Notes: generated by a model not told the origin, from the letters alone. Positions 52,010 through 61,178 are shown, numbered from the stretch's first letter. The stretch: 64,000 nucleotides of DNA from Marinobacter nanhaiticus D15-8W (GCF_036511935.1 NZ_AP028878.1:1488001-1552000), one strand, 5' to 3'. Made by a program: numbers and translations.

Positions 52010-52486
52010 GTGGAAAATAGCGAACTTCAATACCTGCGCCGCTGCGTCGAGCTTGCGACCGAAGCCCTGGCGGTGGGCGACGAGCCATTTGGCTCGGTAT
52101 TGGTCTCGGCCGAAGGGGAGATAGTGGCTGAGGACCACAACCACGTGGCCTCGGGTGACAATACCCGTCATCCTGAATTCGAGTTGGCCCGCTGGGCGGC
52201 GGCCAACATGACGCCCGAAGCGCGGGCGGCGGCAACGGTCTATACCTCTGGTGAGCATTGCCCGATGTGCGCTGCGGCCCATGCCTGGGTCGGATTGGGA
52301 CGGATCGTATACGTCAGCTCCTCTGAACAGTTGACGGCCTGGCTTAGCGAACTGGAAGTGCCGCCCCCGCCGGTAAATACCCTGCCGATCAGCTCGGTTG
52401 CGCCCAGCGTTGTGGTTGAAGGGCCGGTGCCGGAGCTGGCCGAGCAGGTGCATGAACTGCACCGTCGTTTCTACACCGAGACCTGA
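52010..52486 (+). CDS. Nucleoside/guanine deaminase-like protein (CDA fold)
   Basis: A 158-residue zinc deaminase with a GTG start (AGAGGAG 9 bp upstream). The zinc motif's first part reads HPEFELARW (HPE instead of the common HAE, both seen in the family), and the second is SGEHCPMCAAAHAWVGLGRI, with the two cysteines. The proline usual before the first Cys is His here. It resembles guanine or CMP/dCMP-type deaminases in the COG0590 group, but the substrate is not determinable. It follows ogt after 92 bp on the same strand. Confidence 0.82.
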   Translation: MENSELQYLRRCVELATEALAVGDEPFGSVLVSAEGEIVAEDHNHVASGDNTRHPEFELARWAAANMTPEARAAATVYTSGEHCPMCAAAHAWVGLGRIVYVSSSEQLTAWLSELEVPPPPVNTLPISSVAPSVVVEGPVPELAEQVHELHRRFYTET

Positions 52487-52686
52487 TTCACACGACCCGG
52501 TTGATCCAGCGCATCCTCTGACACTGATCCATGTTTATTCGTGGCCCTCTCGTAATGTTCGGGCGATTGAACTCAGCGGTCGTGGACGTCTAACCTGAAA
52601 AGAGGTTCATGGATGGAGCAGTCAGTCCGGGCTTGGAAGTTCGGCTGTCCGTCTGACACGGAGGGAGGAGGATGCCCGAAAGTCAG

Positions 52687-52703
52687 CGAATTGCCACAAT
52701 TCG
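52687..52703. promoter_or_regulatory. Dyad CGAATTG-CCA-CAATTCG
   Basis: A perfect 17-bp dyad, 204 bp upstream of actA. Candidate operator of the respiratory operon. Confidence 0.4.
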
Positions 52704-52718
52704 GAATGGTGCTTTTGA

Positions 52719-52738
52719 CACGCCCATCGCAGGGCGTG
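52719..52738. promoter_or_regulatory. Dyad CACGCCC-N6-GGGCGTG
   Basis: A perfect dyad with 7-bp arms and a 6-nt centre, overlapping TTGACA at 52715-52720. It could be an operator over a -35 element or a leader hairpin. Confidence 0.4.
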
Positions 52739-52906
52739 AACCTGTATGTGGCTTCACCTTTGCTCACAGTTTTCTTTCCCTTCCAGTAACCCATTTGTCA
52801 CTCGGCTATGGGCTCCCGAAGTTTACCCGTAAGCGTTCAGCCTTCCTGTGTGCGCCAGTGGAGCGAGTGACCAGCCGACGCCAAACGCTGCGGGGGTAAT
52901 GTACCC

Positions 52907-53554
52907 ATGCCGCAGCTCTTCCGGCGCCGGACCAATGGTTATGTCCAGCTTTTCCTGGCGCTGGTTGCACTGGTGGTGTTGCTGGCGGGCGTGGCACTGA
53001 CACTTAACGGTTCCCCATACAACACCGGCCAGAACGCCATACCCGAACAGCCCGTGCCGTTCAGCCACCAGCATCATGTAGGGGGACTCGGTATCGATTG
53101 TCAGTACTGCCATACCAGTGTCGACCGGTCGTCCTTTGCGGGGTTGCCCGATACCCAGACCTGCATGACCTGCCACTCTCAACTCTGGACCAACGCTGAC
53201 ATGCTCGCGCCGGTCCGTCAGAGCCTGGCCCGGGAGGAACCGATCGAATGGACGCGGGTGCATGACCTGCCGGATTACGTCTATTTCAACCATCAGATGC
53301 ATATCAACAACGGGGTCGGGTGCGAGTCGTGTCACGGTCGCGTCGACCGTATGCCGCTTATGCGCCAGGACAAGCCGCTGACGATGAAGTGGTGCCTGGA
53401 TTGTCACCGCGATCCCGGCCCGCGTCTGCGACCGAGGGACAAGGTGACGGCAATGGGGTATTCACCGGAAAGCGGACGCAGTGATGAGGAGTATCTGAAG
53501 CTCTACGACATTCATACGGATCGAATGACCGAGTGCACTACATGCCACCGATAA
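52907..53554 (+). CDS. actA: Alternative Complex III subunit ActA, pentaheme cytochrome c
   Basis: A 215-residue protein with one N-terminal membrane helix (about 15-34) and five CxxCH heme motifs at 65-69, 86-90, 139-143, 163-167 and 210-214. Five hemes, one anchor and the gene order that follows identify ActA. In Alternative Complex III it passes electrons from the ActB iron-sulfur chain towards the monoheme ActE and the oxidase. It is the first gene of a ten-gene operon. actB begins inside its 3' end (13-bp overlap). The fifth heme motif sits at the extreme C-terminus. Confidence 0.9.
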   Translation: MPQLFRRRTNGYVQLFLALVALVVLLAGVALTLNGSPYNTGQNAIPEQPVPFSHQHHVGGLGIDCQYCHTSVDRSSFAGLPDTQTCMTCHSQLWTNADMLAPVRQSLAREEPIEWTRVHDLPDYVYFNHQMHINNGVGCESCHGRVDRMPLMRQDKPLTMKWCLDCHRDPGPRLRPRDKVTAMGYSPESGRSDEEYLKLYDIHTDRMTECTTCHR

Positions 53555-56517
53555 CGCCAATCGACTACAACCCATTGCGCGAACGGCTGGCCGGAAAGGA
53601 AGGCGTCGGCTACTGGCGCAGTCTGGCCGAGCTGGCCCAGACCCCGGAGTACGTCGATGCCGCGTCCGGTGAGTTCGGCGGCGAGGAAAAGCCCTGGGAA
53701 GCCCCGGTCAGTCGCCGCAACGTGCTGAAGCTGCTGGGTGCCAGCATGGCCCTGGCGGGCGTCACCGGCTGTAGTCGGCAGGCGGAAGAGCACATCGTGC
53801 CCTACGTGAACATGCCCGAGCAGATGGTGCCCGGCCAGCCGCGCTACTACGCCACCACAGCGCTTATCGGCGGCTACGCCCATGGTGTGTTGGCGGAAAG
53901 TCACGAAGGCCGGCCCACCAAGCTGGAGGGTAACCCCGACCATCCCGCGACGCTCGGCGCCTGCGACGCCATCGCCCAGGCGGCGGTTTTGTCGCTCTAC
54001 GATCCCGATCGGTCTTCCGCGGTGCGCTATCACGGCGCGGTGTCCGGGTATGGCGCCTGTCTGGTGGAGCTGGCGGAAAAGGGCAAGCAATGGGACGAGC
54101 GTCAGGGGCAGGGGTTGGCGTTTGTTGTGGGCACGGTGACGTCGCCCAGTGAGGCGGCTCTTATCGAATCCCTGAGTGAACGTTGGCCCGAGGCCCGCTG
54201 GTACGTGCACGAGCCGGTGGATCGCAAGGCTGTGTACCAGGGTAGCGCCGCGCTATTCGGTCGCCCGCTGGAGCCGCGCTACGATTTTAGCCAGGTGGAT
54301 GTCGCGCTGACGCTGGATGCGGATTTCCTGCAATCCCAGCCGGGTTTCCTGCGCTATGCCCACGACTTTATGGCGCGGCGCAGGCCCAGGGACCGGGAGA
54401 CGGAATTGGCCCGGCTCTATGCGGTGGAATCGACGCCGTCAGTGGCCGGTGCCGTGGCCGATCACCTGGAGTTGAGGTCTTACGACGCTATCGAAGGGGC
54501 GGCACGGCAAATTGCAGCAGCGCTGGGACTGATGGTCGAGGCACCTGAAAACCCACCCTTACCTGAAGCCTGGGTTACCGCCTTGGCGGATGATTTACGG
54601 GCCCATCGGGGCCGGGCGCTCGTGGTTCCGGGCGAGCAGCAGCCGCAGGCCGTACACATGCTGGCCCATGGCATCAATGCCGAACTGGATGCGTTTGGCA
54701 GTACCCTTCACTGGATCGAGCCGGTGCCGACCTTGGTGACTGCACCGGGCTTGCCGGAACTGGCTGAATCCCTCCGTGCCGACGAGGTGGACGATCTGGT
54801 GATCCTGGGCAGTAACCCGGTCTACACAGCACCGGCGGACCTGGACTTCGAAGCTGCTCTCCAGCAGGTGCCCTGGCGCCTGCATTGGGGGGAGTACCGG
54901 GACGAAACCGCGCGACTCTCGCATTGGCACGTGCCGGCGGCCAACATGCTGGAGACCTGGGCAGATGGGCGCGCTTACGACGGTTCGGCCAGTCTGGTCC
55001 AGCCGCTGATCAAACCAATGCACGGTGGTCGCTCCGCGCTGCAAATACTGGATGCGTTGGCAACGGGGGTGGATCGCGAAGCCCGGGACTTGTTGATGGA
55101 TTACTGGCGAGGGCAATACACCGGGCCGGATTTTCCAGGATTCTGGCGGCGTAGTCTGCATGACGGCGTGGTGGCAGACAGCGCCTACCCGGCACAGAGT
55201 GTCGAGCCCGTCGCGAATTGGGCGCAGACGCTGCCGGCACCTGCAGAGCCTTCTCAGGGGCTGACGTTGCAACTGCGCCCAGACCCGGCGCTCTGGGATG
55301 GCCGCTACGCCAACAACGGCTGGCTGCAGGAGCAGCCCCGGCCGATTACGACGCTGACCTGGGACAATGCCTTGCTCATCAGTCCGCGGTTGGCGGAAGC
55401 GCGGCAGCTGGGGGAGGGCCAGGTTGTCCAGGTGACCACCGACGCGGGTACGCTTGAGGCGCCTGTATATATCCTGCCGGGTCAGCCGGACAATACCGTC
55501 AATCTCCATATGGGCCATGGCCGGCGTTCAGCCGGGCGGGTGGCCGACGGTGTGGGCAGCAACGCCTTTCACGTGCGTGACAGCCGCCGACCCTGGGCGG
55601 TACCAGCGTCGATTAAAGCGACCGATAAACACCAGAAGCTGGCCGTGATCCAGGCGCATCACGATATCGAGGACCGGGACATGGTGCGCGGGGCATCCCT
55701 GCAGACCTACCGCGACAACCCGGCTTTCGCCCAGCACGAGCACCACGAACTTTCGCTCTATCCGGAACCCTGGCCGGCCGAACGCGAAGCCGAGCATGCC
55801 TGGGGCATGGTTATCGACCTGTCGGCCTGCACTGGCTGCAATGCCTGCGTCACCGCCTGCCAGGCGGAGAACAATATTCCCATCGTCGGTCCCGAGGAAG
55901 TGTCCCGCGGCCACGATATGCACTGGATTCGCGTAGACCGCTATTTCGAAGGGGAACTGGACGGCCCGCGCATGACCTTCCAGCCAGTGCCCTGCATGCA
56001 CTGCGAGAATGCGCCCTGCGAGTATGTGTGTCCGGTCGGGGCGACCCAGCACTCGGCGGATGGCCTGAACGAGATGCTCTACCAGCGCTGCGTCGGTACC
56101 CGTTACTGCTCCCAGAACTGTCCGTACAAGGTGCGCCGGTTCAACTGGTTCGACTACACCAGCGCCCAGGCGGCCTATCCGGCGGAGCCGCCAGTGCAGA
56201 ATCCGGATGTGACCGTACGCTCCCGCGGGGTGATGGAGAAGTGCACCTACTGTGTCCAGCGCATCAATAGTGCCCGGCACAATGCCGAAGCCGAGAACCG
56301 GCCGATTGCCGAGGGCGAACTGCAGACAGCCTGCCAGCAGAGTTGCCCCACCGAGGCGATTGTCTTCGGTGACCTGGCCCAGCGGGACAGCGAGGTGAAA
56401 CACCTCAAGGAGCACCCGCTGAACTACGCCATGCTGGGTCACCTCAATACCCGGCCCCGCACCACCTATCTGGCCGCCGTGCGTAATCCCAATCCGGCAT
56501 TGGAAGGGAAGGGTTAG
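53542..56517 (+). CDS. actB: Alternative Complex III subunit ActB (molybdopterin-like and iron-sulfur fusion)
   Basis: A protein of about 991 residues. Near the N-terminus SRRNVLKLLGASMALAG is a Tat-type signal. The large middle region (about 65-700) has the molybdopterin-oxidoreductase fold with no visible cofactor-binding cysteine or Fe-S motif at its start, as expected for the inactive ActB domain. The C-terminal part (about 755-960) carries four Cys-rich clusters: CTGCNACVTAC, CMHCENAPCEYVCP, CVGTRYCSQNCP, and CTYCVQRI with CQQSCP. These hold the iron-sulfur clusters that receive electrons from quinol. The ATG at 53542 is preferred over a GTG three codons earlier. Confidence 0.92.
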   Translation: MPPITPIDYNPLRERLAGKEGVGYWRSLAELAQTPEYVDAASGEFGGEEKPWEAPVSRRNVLKLLGASMALAGVTGCSRQAEEHIVPYVNMPEQMVPGQPRYYATTALIGGYAHGVLAESHEGRPTKLEGNPDHPATLGACDAIAQAAVLSLYDPDRSSAVRYHGAVSGYGACLVELAEKGKQWDERQGQGLAFVVGTVTSPSEAALIESLSERWPEARWYVHEPVDRKAVYQGSAALFGRPLEPRYDFSQVDVALTLDADFLQSQPGFLRYAHDFMARRRPRDRETELARLYAVESTPSVAGAVADHLELRSYDAIEGAARQIAAALGLMVEAPENPPLPEAWVTALADDLRAHRGRALVVPGEQQPQAVHMLAHGINAELDAFGSTLHWIEPVPTLVTAPGLPELAESLRADEVDDLVILGSNPVYTAPADLDFEAALQQVPWRLHWGEYRDETARLSHWHVPAANMLETWADGRAYDGSASLVQPLIKPMHGGRSALQILDALATGVDREARDLLMDYWRGQYTGPDFPGFWRRSLHDGVVADSAYPAQSVEPVANWAQTLPAPAEPSQGLTLQLRPDPALWDGRYANNGWLQEQPRPITTLTWDNALLISPRLAEARQLGEGQVVQVTTDAGTLEAPVYILPGQPDNTVNLHMGHGRRSAGRVADGVGSNAFHVRDSRRPWAVPASIKATDKHQKLAVIQAHHDIEDRDMVRGASLQTYRDNPAFAQHEHHELSLYPEPWPAEREAEHAWGMVIDLSACTGCNACVTACQAENNIPIVGPEEVSRGHDMHWIRVDRYFEGELDGPRMTFQPVPCMHCENAPCEYVCPVGATQHSADGLNEMLYQRCVGTRYCSQNCPYKVRRFNWFDYTSAQAAYPAEPPVQNPDVTVRSRGVMEKCTYCVQRINSARHNAEAENRPIAEGELQTACQQSCPTEAIVFGDLAQRDSEVKHLKEHPLNYAMLGHLNTRPRTTYLAAVRNPNPALEGKG

Positions 56518-56520
56518 TCG

Positions 56521-57870
56521 ATGGCGAAACGTTCCCAGACCGCGCTGATCCCGGATATGACCCACCGCTCGGTAACCGAGCGGATTGCCGGTCTGATACA
56601 GGACCGCAAGGCGCCCGCGTCATGGTGGATTGCCTTCGTGATCTCCGCCGCGTTGGCATTGATGCTGTTGGTGGTGCTTTGGGTGGTCTTCACGACCGGG
56701 GTTGGGTTGTTCGGGATCAACATTCCGGTGGCCTGGGGTTTTCCCATCGTCAATACCATCTGGTGGATCGGGATCGCCCATGCGGGAACGCTGATCTCCG
56801 CGGTGCTGCTGCTGACCCGGCAGCGCTGGCGGGCGTCGATCAACCGGCTCGCCGAAGGTATGGCGATGTTCGCCATTGCCTGTGCCGGGCTCTACCCGTT
56901 GATCCACCTGGGACGGCCCTGGTTTTTCTTCTACCTGCTGCCATACCCGGACACCATGGACCTGTGGCCCCAATGGCGCAGTCCGCTGGTATGGGATTTC
57001 TTCGCCATCTCGACCTACCTGATCTACACATCGAGCTTCCTCTATCTCAGCCTGCTGCCGGATTTCGCTACCCTGCGTGACCGGGCCAAACACCGCTTCG
57101 CCCAGTATTTCTACGCCATGCTGGCGCTGGGGTGGCGCAACTCCGCGCTGCACTGGGCACGTTATGAAAAAGCCAACCAGGTGATGGCGGCGGTGGCGGC
57201 GCCGATCGTGGTATCGGTGACCGGGATCATCTCGCTGGACCTGGCGGTGTCGATCGTGCCCGGTTTCCACTTCACTATCTTTCCCCCGTATTTCGTGGCC
57301 GGCGCGTTATTTTCCGGGTTTTCTACCGTGGCGCTGCTGGCGGTGGTGATGCGGGCTATGTTCGGCCTCAAGAATCTCATCACCCGCAGTCACCTGGACT
57401 ATCTTGGATGCATGATGCTGGTGTTCGCCCTGGTGGTCGACTACGCCTACAGCCAGGAAATCTTTACCGCCTTCTATTCCGGCGATCCCAATTACTTCAA
57501 TGTCTACTACGATCGCTGGACCGGCCCCTATGCGCCGATCTGGTGGAGCATGATTTTTTGCAACGTGGTGCTGGTGCAGCTGCTCTGGTTCAAGCGGGTG
57601 CGCCGTTCGCCGTTGGCCCTGTTGTGCCTGGCCATCACCAGCAACATCGGCATGTGGCTGGAGCGCTTCCAGATCGTGTTTACCAGTACCCACGCGGATT
57701 TCATGCCCTCGGCCTGGGATACCGCCTGGCCCACCACCTGGGATTGGCTGGTGTATTTGGGCACGCTGGGTCTCTTTGTCTTCCTGTTGATGGTGTTCGT
57801 GCGGGTGGCGCCGTTGGTGTCGATCCATGATATGCGCCTGGAGATACACGGGAGCAAGCGCCATGAGTGA
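56521..57870 (+). CDS. actC: Alternative Complex III subunit ActC (NrfD/PsrC-like membrane protein)
   Basis: A 449-residue polytopic membrane protein with about ten helices of the NrfD/PsrC family. Visible features are GINIPVAWGFPIVNTIWWIG (about 63-82), ISAVLLLTRQRWRASINRLA and the motif VSIVPGFHFTIFPPYFVAGA. In the complex it forms the quinol-binding membrane domain together with ActF. It begins 3 bp after actB and overlaps actD by 8 bp. Acidic and His residues in the middle helices are consistent with a proton path, but this is inference. Confidence 0.9.
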   Translation: MAKRSQTALIPDMTHRSVTERIAGLIQDRKAPASWWIAFVISAALALMLLVVLWVVFTTGVGLFGINIPVAWGFPIVNTIWWIGIAHAGTLISAVLLLTRQRWRASINRLAEGMAMFAIACAGLYPLIHLGRPWFFFYLLPYPDTMDLWPQWRSPLVWDFFAISTYLIYTSSFLYLSLLPDFATLRDRAKHRFAQYFYAMLALGWRNSALHWARYEKANQVMAAVAAPIVVSVTGIISLDLAVSIVPGFHFTIFPPYFVAGALFSGFSTVALLAVVMRAMFGLKNLITRSHLDYLGCMMLVFALVVDYAYSQEIFTAFYSGDPNYFNVYYDRWTGPYAPIWWSMIFCNVVLVQLLWFKRVRRSPLALLCLAITSNIGMWLERFQIVFTSTHADFMPSAWDTAWPTTWDWLVYLGTLGLFVFLLMVFVRVAPLVSIHDMRLEIHGSKRHE

Positions 57871-58384
57871 ATCCAGCGTGTTCGGCATTCTCGTCCGTAT
57901 GCCTTCCGCCGAGGCTCTGGTGGAGGCGACGCGGGCGGCCAAGCGGGCAGGCTTTCGCGAACTGGATGCCTTTGCGCCCTTTCCCGTACCGGGGCTGGTG
58001 GAGGCACTGGGCTACCGGGAGCGAATGATCGCACCCCTGGCACTCGTGCTCGGCTTGATCGCCGCCGCAGGCGCCTTCTTCATGCAGTGGTATGCCTCCT
58101 TCGACTATCCCTACGTGGTGGGCGGCAAACCCCTGAACAGCTGGCCGGCCTTCCTGCCGATCACCTTTGAGGTGGGCGTGCTGACCTCTGTCCTGACTGC
58201 TGTTTTTGGCATGCTGATCCGCAACGGGTTGCCGCGACCCTATCACCCGGTCTTCAACGATCGGGCGTTCGACCGGGCATCCAGTGACGGCTTTTTCCTG
58301 CTGTGTCCCGGTGCAAGCCTGGTGGATGTCGAGACCTGCCTGGAGGAGCACGATGTCCGCGAGATAAAGGAGCTGGCGCCATGA
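57863..58384 (+). CDS. actD: Alternative Complex III subunit ActD (DUF3341)
   Basis: A 173-residue protein of the DUF3341 family. The N-terminal soluble part (VFGILVRMPSAEALVEATRA) is followed by a cytoplasmic helix-rich stretch with ELDAFAPFPVPGL. Two membrane helices lie at about 57-78 and 95-118. DUF3341 is the standard name for ActD, a structural subunit without cofactors. It overlaps actC by 8 bp and actE by 4 bp. Confidence 0.88.
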   Translation: MSESSVFGILVRMPSAEALVEATRAAKRAGFRELDAFAPFPVPGLVEALGYRERMIAPLALVLGLIAAAGAFFMQWYASFDYPYVVGGKPLNSWPAFLPITFEVGVLTSVLTAVFGMLIRNGLPRPYHPVFNDRAFDRASSDGFFLLCPGASLVDVETCLEEHDVREIKELAP

Positions 58385-58917
58385 TGTGCCGGGTCTGGAT
58401 GTTGGGGCTCGCCATACTCATGCTGGCCGGCTGTGAGCAGGACATGGCCAACCAGCCCCGGTACGAGGCGTACGAGGCCGCGCCTGGGTGGAAGCATAAC
58501 CAGTCCGCCCTGCAACCCGTGCCCGGCACCGTGCCCCGTGGCGCCTCGCTGGGGCCCGTCCCGGAAGACTTGCCCATGCCCCTGACTTTGGATTTGCTGG
58601 AGCGGGGCAGGCAACGATTCGACACCTATTGCTCGCCCTGTCACGGCCGCACCGGGCACGCCGACGGGATGGTGGTGCAGCGCGGCTTTCCGGCACCACC
58701 GACGCTGCACAGCGAGCGTTTACGTTCGGTGGCCCTGCGGCACTTCTACAATGTGATCAGCAATGGCTATGGGGTGATGTACAGTTATGCGGCCCGGGTC
58801 CCGCCGGAGGATCGTTGGGCGGTGGCCGCGTATATTCGCGCCTTGCAGCTTTCCCAGCATGCCGCCCCGCAGGACTTGACCGAAGGTCTACGCGCGCAAC
58901 TGGAGGGGACGCCATGA
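58381..58917 (+). CDS. actE: Alternative Complex III subunit ActE, monoheme cytochrome c lipoprotein
   Basis: A 178-residue protein. The lipobox LMLAGC (cleavage before Cys18) predicts a lipid-anchored protein on the periplasmic side. The single heme motif is CSPCHG (about 81-85), with a candidate sixth ligand Met in the segment YGVMYSYA. It should carry electrons from ActA to the caa3 oxidase or a soluble cytochrome. The start at 58381 is the first of two adjacent ATGs and overlaps the actD stop. actF overlaps its end by 4 bp. Confidence 0.88.
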   Translation: MMCRVWMLGLAILMLAGCEQDMANQPRYEAYEAAPGWKHNQSALQPVPGTVPRGASLGPVPEDLPMPLTLDLLERGRQRFDTYCSPCHGRTGHADGMVVQRGFPAPPTLHSERLRSVALRHFYNVISNGYGVMYSYAARVPPEDRWAVAAYIRALQLSQHAAPQDLTEGLRAQLEGTP

Positions 58918-59966
58918 TCGCGAATCCCCGCATCTGGCTGCCGGCCGGGCTGACGCTGCTGGTGGTGATCGCCGGCCTGGTATTCTGGCCGGAAGCGTTC
59001 CTGCAAAGCTGGCTGGCTGCGGCGTTAACCTGGGGCGCGATCCCGTTGGGCGCGTTGCCGATACTCATGATCCATGGCTTGACCGGCGGCCGCTGGGGCG
59101 ACCAGAGTCGACCTGTCTGGCTGGCGCTGGCGGCGACGTTGCCGCTGTTCGTGGTCTCCCTGGTGCCATTGCTTTTGGCCATGGACACGCTGTTTACCTG
59201 GACCCAGCCGGAACACCTGCTGCCCGAGGTGGTCAAGCGCAAGCAGTTCTACCTGAATACGCCGTTTTTTGTCGCGCGGCTGCTGCTGTATTGCGCCATC
59301 TGGCTGGCCCTGGCCTGGATGCAGGGCTTGTGGCGGCCGATCTCGGGCACGCCCAAGACGCAGCGGATACATGCGCCCGGGCTGATCCTCTGGGTGCTGA
59401 CCATTACCTTCTTCAGTTTCGACTGGTTCATGTCCCTTGAACCGAAATTCTATTCCGACGTGTTTGGTCTGATGCTGTGTACCAATCTCGCCGGAGCGGC
59501 CCTGGCGGTCGGACTGCTGATCGGTGGAGCGGGGATGGAAAGCCCTCCACGCAAGGACCTGGCTAACCTGTGGCTGGCCATATTGCTGGGCTGGGCGTTC
59601 CTGGCGTTCTCCCAGTACATCATCATCTGGTCCGGCAACCTACCGGACGAAATTGGCTGGTATATCCACCGCAGCGAGCATGTTTGGCGTGAAATCAGCG
59701 TGATTTCGTTCGTGCTCTTCTTCCTGGTGCCGTTTTTTATGCTTTTACCGGGGAAGGGGAAAGAGCGCCGCACATGGTTATGGACTGTCGCGATGCTCTG
59801 CCTCGCGGGACACGTGCTGCAGTTGCAGTGGCTGATCCTGCCCGCTTTCGGTCCGCTGCAGGTGGAGCAGATGTTCCTGACGCCACTGATCCTGATCGTG
59901 ACCGGCGCAACTTACCTGGGCTGGATCAGAGGCGTGCGGGCTCGCCAGGAGGTGCGCTATGGCTGA
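58914..59966 (+). CDS. actF: Alternative Complex III subunit ActF (NrfD-like membrane protein)
   Basis: A 350-residue membrane protein with about ten helices, related to ActC but shorter. Recognisable segments are WLALAWMQGLWRPISGTPKT, ITFFSFDWFMSLEPKFYSDV (typical of ActF) and LAFSQYIIIWSGNLPDEIGW. It forms the second membrane domain of the complex. It starts within the actE stop (ATGA) and overlaps the next small gene by 8 bp. Confidence 0.88.
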   Translation: MIANPRIWLPAGLTLLVVIAGLVFWPEAFLQSWLAAALTWGAIPLGALPILMIHGLTGGRWGDQSRPVWLALAATLPLFVVSLVPLLLAMDTLFTWTQPEHLLPEVVKRKQFYLNTPFFVARLLLYCAIWLALAWMQGLWRPISGTPKTQRIHAPGLILWVLTITFFSFDWFMSLEPKFYSDVFGLMLCTNLAGAALAVGLLIGGAGMESPPRKDLANLWLAILLGWAFLAFSQYIIIWSGNLPDEIGWYIHRSEHVWREISVISFVLFFLVPFFMLLPGKGKERRTWLWTVAMLCLAGHVLQLQWLILPAFGPLQVEQMFLTPLILIVTGATYLGWIRGVRARQEVRYG

Positions 59967-60369
59967 AACGGACAAGCACCCGCCGGGCCACGAACGAGAT
60001 ATATCCAACGTGGGGCCATTGGTCACGGCCATGCTCGCCACGTTGGTGATTGTCGTCGTGATCACGCTGCTGATTTGGTGGGCGTTCCTGGGCTGGCAGA
60101 CACCGGTCGAGCCGTCGGCGTTGGGAGACCGACCTGTTGCCGAGGGTCAGCCGCGCCTGCAGGCCAACCCACCCAAGGACCTGGCGGTACTCGAAGCCCG
60201 CGCCCGGGAACGACTGGAGACTGTTGGTTGGGTCGACCGCGACGCAAGGGTGGTGCATATACCCATCGAATACGCCATGTCGCTGTTGGTCGAGCGGGGA
60301 CTGCCAGAGACGGATATTTCGGCGGAGGAAGCCCGGCTGCCAGGCCAACAGGGGGAGGGCAATCCATGA
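59959..60369 (+). CDS. Small membrane protein of the ACIII-oxidase operon, function unknown
   Basis: A 136-residue protein with one membrane helix (about 20-45) and a soluble C-terminal domain of about 85 residues. The domain contains the motif RLETVGWVDRDARVVHIPIE followed by YAMSLLVERGLP. It lacks heme, cysteine or metal motifs. Similar short proteins with an IPI-YAM signature are, from memory, found in other caa3 gene clusters, possibly as assembly factors. Its overlap with both actF (8 bp) and the SCO gene (4 bp) shows tight coupling. It could correspond to the small ActG subunit reported in Rhodothermus; I cannot confirm this. Confidence 0.75.
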   Translation: MAETDKHPPGHERDISNVGPLVTAMLATLVIVVVITLLIWWAFLGWQTPVEPSALGDRPVAEGQPRLQANPPKDLAVLEARARERLETVGWVDRDARVVHIPIEYAMSLLVERGLPETDISAEEARLPGQQGEGNP

Positions 60370-61178
60370 TTCGAATCCTGCTCGGGACACGTCGGGCTCT
60401 GGCGGTGGGGGCGCTACTGTTGCTGGCTGCGCTGCAGGCCGTGGCCGAATCCGGACATGATGTGAAAACCGCCGAGCAGCGGCTCAAACAGGTGGCCTTC
60501 GAACAGCGCATCGGCGAGCCCCTGCCCGAGGACATAACCTTTGTCGATCGGTATGGCGAGCCGGTGACCATCGGTCAGCTCGTCAAGGGTAAGCCGATGG
60601 TGCTGGTGATGTCCTGGTTCGATTGCCCTAACCTGTGCCCGATGCTGCTGGGTCGCCTCGCGGAAACGGCTGAAAAGCTCGCCTTCGGCCCGGATGAATA
60701 CCAGGTGGTTACCGTAAGCATCGATCCGGGGGAGGGCCCCGAGGAGGCCCAGGCCGTCCAGCGGCGGATGGCCTCGCGTAACGGCGAGTTGGTGGCGAAC
60801 TGGCGCTTCCTGTCCGGCGACCAGTCGGCGATTGACCGGCTGGCCGCTGCGGTAGGTTTTGAATACGTCTATGACGCCGAACATGACCGCTATGCCCACC
60901 CCGCTGGCCTGGTCATCGTCGACCCGGACGGCACCATCAACCGTTACCTCTTCGGCATCGATCCCAAGGCGCCGGATTTGCGTCTGGCCTTGCTGGATGC
61001 CGGCAAGGGCGAGGTGGGTAGTCCGGTGGACCAGGTGGTGCTGCGCTGCTACCGCTTCAATGTCGAGTCCGGTCAGTACAACCTGGCAGTGATGAGGCTG
61101 CTGCAAGCCTCTGGTGGTGTGTTCGTCGGCGCCATGGTCGTGATCTTCTTCTGGTTGCGGAGGCGTGAACGGTCATGA
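60366..61178 (+). CDS. SCO1/SenC-family copper chaperone with C-terminal anchor
   Basis: A 270-residue thioredoxin-fold protein. After a signal peptide (about 10-28) it has the copper-binding CxxxC in WFDCPNLCPML (Cys87, Cys91) and the His ligand in DRYAHPAGLV (about 177). A predicted membrane helix lies at the very C-terminus (about 248-265, GGVFVGAMVVIFFWLRRR), unusual for SCO proteins, which are normally anchored at the N-terminus. It should deliver copper to the CuA site of subunit II, encoded immediately downstream. It overlaps both neighbouring genes by 4 bp. Confidence 0.88.
   Translation: MIRILLGTRRALAVGALLLLAALQAVAESGHDVKTAEQRLKQVAFEQRIGEPLPEDITFVDRYGEPVTIGQLVKGKPMVLVMSWFDCPNLCPMLLGRLAETAEKLAFGPDEYQVVTVSIDPGEGPEEAQAVQRRMASRNGELVANWRFLSGDQSAIDRLAAAVGFEYVYDAEHDRYAHPAGLVIVDPDGTINRYLFGIDPKAPDLRLALLDAGKGEVGSPVDQVVLRCYRFNVESGQYNLAVMRLLQASGGVFVGAMVVIFFWLRRRERS

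Larger units (their letters stand above)
52487..52906. other. Control region upstream of the Alternative Complex III operon
   Basis: 420 bp without a credible gene. It carries two perfect dyads (52687-52703 and 52719-52738), a TTGACA hexamer (52715-52720) overlapping the second, and a G-rich ribosome binding site before actA. It probably includes the operon promoter. Confidence 0.5.

Noticed and set aside
52672..52899. Possible 75-codon gene upstream of actA
   Set aside because: GGAGGAGG precedes it, but the product is compositionally random and covers the two dyads; no homology recognised.
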